NCBI GenBank assembly: GCA_039807445.1
Contig: JBDHRG010000221.1
Span: forward strand, 1 to 5,762
Origin: JBDHRG01 sp039807445
GTDB lineage: Bacteria > Pseudomonadota > Gammaproteobacteria > Competibacterales > Competibacteraceae
Length of the DNA: 5,762 bases
Direction: 5' to 3'
Position numbers and translations under genes: made by a program. The notes under the pieces were generated by a model. That model did no database searches. It saw only the letters and a list, made by a program, of their open reading frames with translations, and had not been told where the DNA came from. Position 1 is the first letter of the stretch; the number at the start of each line of letters is the position of its first letter. Below are positions 1 to 5,068 of this stretch, one piece after another.

Positions 1-1068
1 CAGGAACCCGACCGCCGCGGCGGCAGCGGCCAGCGCGGCGCCGAGCCCCAGCAGCCAGCCGCTGCGCCGGCGTGACACGGGAGCCGGCGCTGGCGGCGTG
101 GCGACCGCCGCCGGCGTCGCCAAGCGTGTTTCGCGCACATCGGGCGGCGGTGCGCGCGGTGCGGGGCGCGGCGGCATGCGCGCCAGCAGCCCGGCCAGCG
201 CCCCCGCATCGTCGGCGAGCTCCGGGCAGGCACGCAAGGCGGCGATGAATTCGGTTGCATCCTGAAAGCGCGCGGTCGGGTCTTTGGCCAGCGCCCGCAG
301 CACGATCGCTTCCAGCGCTTGCGGCAACTGCGGGCGGAGTTCGTGCGGCGGCAGCGGCGGGGTTTCCACTTGTGCGCGGATCAGCTCGTACTCGCTGTCG
401 CTGCGGAACGGCAGCTGCCCGGTCAGCAGTTCGTAGAGCACGATGCCGAGCGAGTAGAGGTCCGAGCGGGCGTCGGTTTCGGCGCCGCGAACCTGCTCGG
501 GCGAGGTGTATTCGAGGGTGCCCACCAGATGACCCTGGCGTGTCAGGTGAGCCGCGCCGCGGATGCGCGCCAGGCCGAAATCCATCACCTTGAGCGTGCC
601 GGCCTCGGTGATCATCAGGTTCGAGGGCTTGACGTCGCGGTGCACGATCCCCTGCCGATGGGCGAAGCCGAGCCCCTCGAGCGCCTGCACGGCGAGCTCC
701 GCGGCGACGGTCAGCGGCAGTGCGCCGCAGCGTTGCACCAGCTCGGCCAGCGTCCAGCCGCGCACGTATTCCATTACCAGGAACAGCGACTCGCCTTCGC
801 GCAGGAAGGCGTGGACGGTGGCGACGTTGGGGTGGTTCAGCTTCGCCAGCGTCACCGCTTCGGACCGGAAGCGTTCGGCCACGTCGGCGCGGCCGGCGAG
901 CTCGGGGCGCAGCATCTTGATCGCCACCGGGCGCTCGAGCATCAAGTCTTCGCCGGCGAAGACTTCGCCCATGCCGCCTTCGCCGATCGCACCGGTGATG
1001 CGGACGTTGCCGACGGTGCGGCCGATCAGCAGGCACGCGGGAACGGAGGGATCGTCAGGCAAGCTCAT
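1..1068 (-). CDS. Hanks-type (PknB-like) Ser/Thr protein kinase, C-terminus cut by window edge
   Basis: Phosphorylates Ser/Thr on protein substrates; likely anchored in the inner membrane with the kinase domain in the cytoplasm. 356 codons are visible. The kinase domain spans about residues 22-282 and all catalytic elements are present: glycine loop GEGGMGEV (29-36), ATP-binding Lys51 in AIK, helix-C Glu70, HRDVKPSN catalytic loop (143-150), DFG (163-165), SPE (189-191) and Asp203 in RSDLYSLG. A Pro/Ala/Thr-rich linker (about 298-330) leads through a basic SRRR to a hydrophobic stretch starting at 337 that continues off the window, so a membrane helix and an outer sensor region are probable but not seen. 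I chose ATG 1068 because GGAG lies six bases upstream; an ATG twelve bases earlier (1080) has no such site. The start overlaps the end of the PP2C gene by 14 bases. The activation loop keeps Thr176 and Thr184. The kinase assignment is firm; the substrate is unknown. Confidence 0.95.
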   Translation of the reverse strand, partial: MSLPDDPSVPACLLIGRTVGNVRITGAIGEGGMGEVFAGEDLMLERPVAIKMLRPELAGRADVAERFRSEAVTLAKLNHPNVATVHAFLREGESLFLVMEYVRGWTLAELVQRCGALPLTVAAELAVQALEGLGFAHRQGIVHRDVKPSNLMITEAGTLKVMDFGLARIRGAAHLTRQGHLVGTLEYTSPEQVRGAETDARSDLYSLGIVLYELLTGQLPFRSDSEYELIRAQVETPPLPPHELRPQLPQALEAIVLRALAKDPTARFQDATEFIAALRACPELADDAGALAGLLARMPPRPAPRAPPPDVRETRLATPAAVATPPAPAPVSRRRSGWLLGLGAALAAAAAAVGFL

Positions 1069-1831
1069 GTCCCGCTCCATCCAGTTGCACCACGACGATG
1101 GAAACATTGTCGTAGCCGCCCCGTGACTTCGCCAGCTCGAGCAGCGCGGCGCAGATCGCCTCGGGGGCTTCGCCGCTGAGCGCCACCGCCTTGATCTCGT
1201 CGTCGTCGACCAGGTCGTGCAAGCCGTCGGTGCACAGCACGAAGCGGTCGCCTGGGCGCAGCGGGAACGGCTGCTCCCAGTTCACGATCTCCACCTCCGG
1301 CCGGGTGCCCAGCGCGCGAGTCAAGACGTTGCGCTCGGCGTGCTGGCGCGCCTGCTCCGGCGTCAGCCAACCCTGGCGGACCATCTCCATCACCAGCGAA
1401 TGGTCTTCGGTCATGCGGTAGATGGCGTCGCCGCGCACCAGGTAGAGGCGGCTGTCGCCGACGTGCGCGGCATAGGCGTAGCCGCCGCGCAGCACCAGCG
1501 CCGTGCAGGTGGTGCCCATGCCGGCGAGCGCGGTGTCGGCGCGGGCGGCGGCATGGATGCGCCGGTTCGCTTCGCGCAGCGCGGCGTCCAGCGCCGCGCG
1601 CGGCTCGGTGCCGGTGTCGCGGTAATAGCGCTCGCCGACGGCTTCGGCGGCCAGACGGCTGGCCACTTCGCCGGCGGCGTGCCCGCCCATGCCGTCGGCC
1701 ACCAGCGCCAGCACGCCCTGGCGCGCCTGTGCGGTGCCGGGTGTTGGTGCGATGCAGCAGGCGCTGTCCTCGTTGTCGGCACGCACACAACCGGCGTCGC
1801 TGAGCACCGCAGTGCGCAGCGCGAACGGCAT
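1055..1831 (-). CDS. PP2C-family (PPM) Ser/Thr protein phosphatase, PrpC/Stp/PstP type
   Basis: Metal-dependent phosphatase that removes phosphate from Ser/Thr, presumably the eraser for the two kinases flanking it. With the chosen start it has 258 residues, the usual size of a bare bacterial PP2C domain; there is no membrane helix or extra domain, so it should be cytosolic. Visible motifs, in order: RADNEDS (17-23), VADGMGGHAAGE (44-55, metal ligand Asp46), GTTCTALVL (106-114), HVGDSRLYLVR (123-133), EDHS (142-145) with the following flap-like segment to ALG (173-175), CTDGLHD (200-206, Asp202) and YDNVSIVVV (240-248, Asp241). A longer form starting at ATG 1873 would add 14 residues, but ATG 1831 carries GAGGTGA just upstream, an excellent Shine-Dalgarno match, starts right before the conserved fold, and leaves a 7-base gap after the upstream kinase stop instead of a 35-base overlap. 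It resembles PppA of the type VI secretion phosphorylation pathway in kind, but nothing here shows a secretion system. Confidence 0.96.
   Translation of the reverse strand: MPFALRTAVLSDAGCVRADNEDSACCIAPTPGTAQARQGVLALVADGMGGHAAGEVASRLAAEAVGERYYRDTGTEPRAALDAALREANRRIHAAARADTALAGMGTTCTALVLRGGYAYAAHVGDSRLYLVRGDAIYRMTEDHSLVMEMVRQGWLTPEQARQHAERNVLTRALGTRPEVEIVNWEQPFPLRPGDRFVLCTDGLHDLVDDDEIKAVALSGEAPEAICAALLELAKSRGGYDNVSIVVVQLDGAGHELA
1075..1078 (-). promoter_or_regulatory. Ribosome-binding site of the second kinase, inside the PP2C gene
   Basis: GGAG on the minus strand lies six bases before ATG 1068, within the last codons of the PP2C gene (Asp-Gly-Ala). It favours ATG 1068 over ATG 1080, whose own upstream bases show no purine-rich site. 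Confidence 0.7.
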
Positions 1832-1833
1832 GT

Positions 1834-1840
1834 TCACCTC
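1834..1840 (-). promoter_or_regulatory. Ribosome-binding site of the PP2C gene, overlapping the upstream stop
   Basis: GAGGTGA on the minus strand is a seven-base match to the Shine-Dalgarno consensus and overlaps the TGA stop (1841-1839) of the PEGA kinase. It precedes ATG 1831 closely and decides that start against the longer form at 1873. Confidence 0.75.
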
Positions 1841-3074
1841 AGGGGCGCTTCTCCATCGGGAAAAAATACTCATTGCCGTGCTCGCTGACGTGGAAGCTGA
1901 TCGGTACGTCCTTGTAGCCCTGACGCTTGAGCACCGCCTCGATCCGCGCTCCCACCGGTGCCTGCAAGCGCCAGGGCGTGGTGCCGACCGGGCGGCCGTC
2001 CTGGTAGACCTCGGCGCGGCCGGTGTAGGTGTCGATGCTGACCGTCGCCAGCGGTTGCGGGGGCGTTCCGACCGCGGGCGGGGGCGGTTCGACCGCCCGG
2101 GGGAGTAATGCCGGTGGGGGCGGTTCGGCTTCGTCCGGCTGGAGCATCAGTACGCTACCGATCAGCAGGACCAGCAGTACGAGCACGCCGCCCCACAGCG
2201 GCCACGGGACGCGGATCGCCTGGCGGCGCGGTTCGCCGGGCGGTGCGCGCGGCGCTGCCGCGGCTGCCGCCAGGCGCAGGCTGTCATGCAACAACTCGCG
2301 CGCCGAGATATAGCGCTGCTCGGGCTTGCGCTGCAGGCAGCGGCGGATGATCGCGCGCACCACCTCGGGCACCGCCGGATTGAGGCGCTCGGGTGGCGGG
2401 TAGCGCGCGGTGTGGATCTGCTCGACCAGGCCGGTCAGGGTATCGGACTCGAACGGCAGGTGGCCGGTGCTCATCTCGTAGAGCAGCACGCCGAGCGCCC
2501 AGATGTCCGAGCGCTGATCGCCGCGAGCGCCGTCGAGCTGCTCGGGGGCCAAGTATTGCTGGGTGCCGACCACGCTGTCGAGTCGGGTCAGCGCCTTGCT
2601 ACCCGCATCCCTGGCGATACCGAAGTCGAGCAGCTTGACCTCGCCGTGGGTGCCGATGCGAATGTTGGCGGCCTTGATGTCGCGGTGGACGATGCCGTGC
2701 TCGTGGACGTAGGCGATGGCTTCGACCACTTGCCGGAACACGCACGCCGCCTCCGCCGGTGGCAAGGCACCCTGCGTGCGGATACGCTCGCTCAGCGTCT
2801 GGCCGTCGACGTATTCCATGACGATGCAGGGTTTGCCGGCGAGCTCTTCGAACTCGTACAGCGTCGCAATGTTGGGGTGGTGGAGGCCGGCCTGGATGCG
2901 GGCCTCGTTGATGAAACGCTCGGCGAGGCGGGGGTCGGCGTCGGTCAGCACCTTGATCGCCACTACCCGGTCGATGCGCGCGTGCACCGCCCGGTAGACT
3001 TCACCCATGCCGCCGGCGCCGAGGAAATCGACCAGGCGGTACGGTCCGATTTCGCGCTGCAGCAAGGAGGGCAT
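1839..3074 (-). CDS. Membrane Ser/Thr protein kinase with C-terminal PEGA domain
   Basis: Hanks-type kinase of 411 residues. The kinase domain (about 13-270) carries glycine loop GAGGMGEV (19-26), Lys41 in AIK, Glu57, catalytic loop HRDIKAAN (130-137; Ala replaces the common Pro after Lys), DFG (150-152), APE (176-178) and Asp190 in RSDIWALG. An Ala/Pro-rich, basic juxtamembrane stretch leads to one membrane helix (about 291-311), a Pro-rich spacer with repeated EPPPPA (317-343) and a PEGA-like domain (about 344-397) recognisable from EVYQDGRPVGTTPWRL and an RQGYKDV segment. PEGA domains are surface-layer-associated modules often found outside the membrane, so this part probably faces the periplasm and may sense or bind cell-wall material. 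A GTG at 3083 would overlap the upstream stop by four bases; I prefer ATG 3074 because GGAG lies eight bases ahead of it. It is the only gene here with a complete sensor half, and it sits directly after the FHA-protease gene, its likely partner. Confidence 0.95.
   Translation of the reverse strand: MPSLLQREIGPYRLVDFLGAGGMGEVYRAVHARIDRVVAIKVLTDADPRLAERFINEARIQAGLHHPNIATLYEFEELAGKPCIVMEYVDGQTLSERIRTQGALPPAEAACVFRQVVEAIAYVHEHGIVHRDIKAANIRIGTHGEVKLLDFGIARDAGSKALTRLDSVVGTQQYLAPEQLDGARGDQRSDIWALGVLLYEMSTGHLPFESDTLTGLVEQIHTARYPPPERLNPAVPEVVRAIIRRCLQRKPEQRYISARELLHDSLRLAAAAAAPRAPPGEPRRQAIRVPWPLWGGVLVLLVLLIGSVLMLQPDEAEPPPPALLPRAVEPPPPAVGTPPQPLATVSIDTYTGRAEVYQDGRPVGTTPWRLQAPVGARIEAVLKRQGYKDVPISFHVSEHGNEYFFPMEKRP
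2059..2127 (-). repeat. In-frame short repeats coding a Pro-rich spacer in the PEGA kinase
   Basis: The plus-strand 12-mer GGGGGCGGTTCG occurs at 2080-2091 and again at 2116-2127 (36 bases apart, 12 codons). A related copy with small changes begins at 2059, 21 bases before the first. Both spacings are whole codons, so copy changes would lengthen or shorten the EPPPPA-type spacer between the membrane helix and the PEGA domain without shifting frame. It may be ordinary low-complexity Pro coding. Confidence 0.55.
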
Positions 3075-3079
3075 CGCCG

Positions 3080-4822
3080 TCACTCCAGTACGGGCTTGAT
3101 CTCCATCAGGTCGAGGCCGAAGCGGATCGGCACCGCGAAGCTGATCTGCACGTCGGTCTTCAAGCCGAAGGTGAAGATGCCGATCACGCGCCCGCGCTCA
3201 TCGAACACCGGGCCGCCGCTGTTGCCGCCGCCGGTGGCGTTGACGGTGAGCTGGAACACGTCGCCGGCTTCGCTCGCATAGTCGTACGCCTGGCCGCCGG
3301 CCGGGGTGGCCTGGCCGCGGATCACCTTGCCGATCAGCCCGTCGGTGACGGTCAGGTCCGGCACCTGGACCCATTCGTCGCGCGGATTGAGCGGATCCTG
3401 CGACTTGGTGCGCACCCCCACGTCGGGCGACACGCCCGGGTAGCCGAGCACGGTGATCGCATCGCCGGCCTTGGTGCTGGCGTAGCTGTCGTAGAGATCG
3501 ACCTTGGGTACCGAGCCGGGGACGTCGATCTTGAGCAGCGCCACGTCGTGCTGGTCCGAAACCCGCACCAGGCGTGCCGGGATGCGCAGCTTGGTCTTCG
3601 GGAAGGTGACGTTGAGCGCATCGAAGCGCCCCTCGTACAGCCGGCTCCCGCCCTGGACCAGGAAGCGCCCGCGCTTGTCGGGCTCCACCAGCAAGACTTC
3701 GTTACCCGGCACCCAGGGATGCACCCGGCCGATGAACTGCCCGAGGGGCGCATCGACCGCCCGCGGTCCGACTTCGAGCTGCCCGTCACGCCGCTGCACC
3801 AGTTCGAAGATGCGGCCGCCCTTGTCCGGCAGGGTCCAGCCGGTGCGCCAGGTCGCCGCCACGTGGCGGTTGGTCAGGATGAAACCGTTGCTGGTGACCA
3901 CGAAGCCGGAGCCCGTATGCTGATCGGCGATCGGGAGGTTGGTGCCACGCTCCGAGTCGAGCGTCAGCCACGGGACGATGCGGCCGTCTGGTCGCTGCAG
4001 GTAGGCGGGCAGGCGGTCGATGATCCGGTGGTAGACCTGCCGATCGCTCGCGGTGTGGATCAGCTTCCAGGCGACTTCGATGAACACGGTCGTGGGGCCG
4101 AACTTGCCGGTCACGTCGGCCGGTGACAGCCGCGGATCGCTGGCGGCTGCCGGCTTCTGACTGACCATGTCACGGGTGATCTTGATCTGCTCGTCCAGCG
4201 TCTGGCGGGTGCTGGCGAGCTCCTGCCGCGAGCCCCAGTTCAGGTAGAGCATCACCGCCGCGACCAGGACCACGACGCCGATCAGCAGCACCGCCACGTT
4301 CCAGTGCATGCGGTGGGCGCTGCGCTGGGATTCGCCGATCATGCGCTCGACCGTCGCCCGGCCGATCGCCGCCTTGGCGGCACCCGCGTCGGGCGGGACG
4401 ACCGTGACCGGGGGGACGGTGTCCGTCTCGCGGGTCGCCGGCATGGCGGCGGGGCCGATCTCGCGGGTCGGGCGCGGCTTCGCCGGCGGCGGCGGGTCGA
4501 GACCGAATTCGAACTCGGGGCCGCCGGGGCCGAGCTGGATCACGTCGCCGGGGGTCAGCACGGCGCTGCCGGTGAGGCGCTGCCGGTTCAGGTAAGTGCC
4601 GTTGCGGCTGTTCAGATCGACGATCCGGTAGCCGCCGGTTTCACCTTCGATCGGTTCGAGCCGGCAATGCTCGCGGCTGACCAGGTCGTCGCGCTGGGGA
4701 TCGTAGCGCACCGTCGCCGCGTCGCTGCGACCGATGACGATCGGGCTACCCGGCGCCGGGGCGAGCTCTTCGATCTGGCCGGCCTTCGAGCCGCTCAGAT
4801 GCCTGATGATGATCTTGTGCAT
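3080..4822 (-). CDS. FHA domain-transmembrane-trypsin-like serine protease fusion
   Basis: 580 residues in three parts. (1) A cytoplasmic FHA domain (about 4-107) with the phosphothreonine-contact motifs GRS (31-33), SREH (49-52) and LNSRNGTYLN (70-79). (2) A Pro/Thr-rich linker (110-170) and one membrane helix (about 175-195), preceded by RSAHRMH and followed by a short polar helix (199-221). (3) A trypsin-fold protease (about 240-575), expected in the periplasm, with His320 in ILTNRHVA, Asp426 in HDVALLKID and Ser535 in GGGNSGGPVF, so the triad is intact. It resembles HtrA/Deg proteases in the triad motifs but ends right after the protease fold with no PDZ domain. His-Asp (106 residues) and Asp-Ser (109) spacings are longer than in DegP (30 and 75), so it has large insertions. 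ATG 4822 has GAGG six bases upstream. First gene of the unit. The domains are clear; that phosphothreonine binding controls proteolysis is inference. It could instead be a scaffold that recruits phosphoproteins to the membrane. Confidence 0.94.
   Translation of the reverse strand: MHKIIIRHLSGSKAGQIEELAPAPGSPIVIGRSDAATVRYDPQRDDLVSREHCRLEPIEGETGGYRIVDLNSRNGTYLNRQRLTGSAVLTPGDVIQLGPGGPEFEFGLDPPPPAKPRPTREIGPAAMPATRETDTVPPVTVVPPDAGAAKAAIGRATVERMIGESQRSAHRMHWNVAVLLIGVVVLVAAVMLYLNWGSRQELASTRQTLDEQIKITRDMVSQKPAAASDPRLSPADVTGKFGPTTVFIEVAWKLIHTASDRQVYHRIIDRLPAYLQRPDGRIVPWLTLDSERGTNLPIADQHTGSGFVVTSNGFILTNRHVAATWRTGWTLPDKGGRIFELVQRRDGQLEVGPRAVDAPLGQFIGRVHPWVPGNEVLLVEPDKRGRFLVQGGSRLYEGRFDALNVTFPKTKLRIPARLVRVSDQHDVALLKIDVPGSVPKVDLYDSYASTKAGDAITVLGYPGVSPDVGVRTKSQDPLNPRDEWVQVPDLTVTDGLIGKVIRGQATPAGGQAYDYASEAGDVFQLTVNATGGGNSGGPVFDERGRVIGIFTFGLKTDVQISFAVPIRFGLDLMEIKPVLE
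3083..3086 (-). promoter_or_regulatory. Ribosome-binding site of the PEGA kinase, overlapping the upstream stop
   Basis: GGAG on the minus strand in GGAGTGA, whose TGA (3082-3080) is the stop codon of the FHA-protease gene. It lies eight bases before ATG 3074 and is the reason for preferring that start over GTG 3083, which would have GGA directly abutting it. The arrangement predicts translational coupling. Confidence 0.65.
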
Positions 4823-4828
4823 GGCGCG

Positions 4829-4832
4829 CCTC
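4829..4832 (-). promoter_or_regulatory. Ribosome-binding site of the FHA-protease gene
   Basis: GAGG on the minus strand within AAAGAGG, six bases before ATG 4822. It supports that start and marks the first translation signal of the four-gene unit. Confidence 0.75.
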
Positions 4833-4941
4833 TTTCCCGCTTGCCCGGGTCACCGCCATTCGTCCGCGAAAGCCGCTGCGGTCCGCTTACGGCGGGCTCG
4901 CACGGGCCGGAAACCGCCTCTGCGTGTCTTGTCAGCACTTG

Positions 4942-4970
4942 AAGATAGAGCCGGCGACGGCGTTCTTCAC
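4942..4970 (-). promoter_or_regulatory. Possible sigma70-type promoter of the kinase/phosphatase/protease unit
   Basis: On the minus strand TATCTT (4947-4942, 4 of 6 bases matching TATAAT) follows GTGAAG (4970-4965, 3 of 6 matching TTGACA) after 17 bases. It is the only short AT-richer patch in this GC-rich gap and would give a leader of roughly 110 bases before ATG 4822. Weak by sequence alone; an alternative sigma factor could be used instead. Confidence 0.3.
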
Positions 4971-4988
4971 GGTTCTTGCGGCGGAGAG

Positions 4989-5003
4989 GGCGCAGCTTGC
5001 GCC
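4989..5003. promoter_or_regulatory. Inverted repeat, possible operator in the divergent intergenic region
   Basis: GGCGCA-GCT-TGCGCC is a perfect six-base inverted repeat with a three-base centre. It ends five bases before the TTGACA at 5008 and lies upstream of the candidate minus-strand promoter, so a bound regulator could affect both directions. In such GC-rich DNA a short palindrome can arise by chance. Confidence 0.3.
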
Positions 5004-5007
5004 GCGG

Positions 5008-5039
5008 TTGACAGCAGCCACGGGGCCGAGGCACAGATG
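5008..5039 (+). promoter_or_regulatory. Possible promoter of the MarC-family gene
   Basis: A perfect TTGACA lies at 5008-5013, but no convincing -10 element follows: the best hexamers at spacings of 17-20 (around 5031-5039, GCACAGATG) match TATAAT poorly. The position, ending 30 bases before the GTG start, is right for a short leader. Treat it as a candidate -35 only. Confidence 0.3.
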
Positions 5040-5068
5040 CGCCTTCGCCTTCACCTCGGGGACCCCGC

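Larger units (their letters stand above)
4823..5068. other. Divergent intergenic region between the FHA-protease gene and the MarC-family gene
   Basis: 246 bases with no convincing gene. It holds the two weak promoter candidates, the 4989-5003 inverted repeat, and near the operon start the arms CCGC (4873-4876), GCGG (4878-4881) and CCGC (4883-4886), where the middle arm can pair with either side. The reading frames that cross it are extensions of shadow frames from neighbouring genes. Confidence 0.7.

Noticed and set aside
319..1179. Long plus-strand reading frame of 286 codons opposite the second kinase and PP2C gene
   Set aside because: It is antisense to unmistakable kinase and phosphatase motifs, and its translation is an Arg/Ala/His-rich mix with no recognisable domain. 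Long antisense frames are expected in GC-rich coding DNA.
2286..3281. Plus-strand reading frame of 331 codons opposite the PEGA kinase
   Set aside because: It mirrors the codon pattern of the true gene on the other strand and shows no domain of its own.
1..4822. Type VI secretion regulatory locus (PpkA/PppA/Fha)
   Set aside because: Kinase, PP2C and FHA occur together there, but no tss or tag gene is visible and the FHA protein is fused to a protease, which is not the Fha1 architecture. It cannot be excluded beyond the window.
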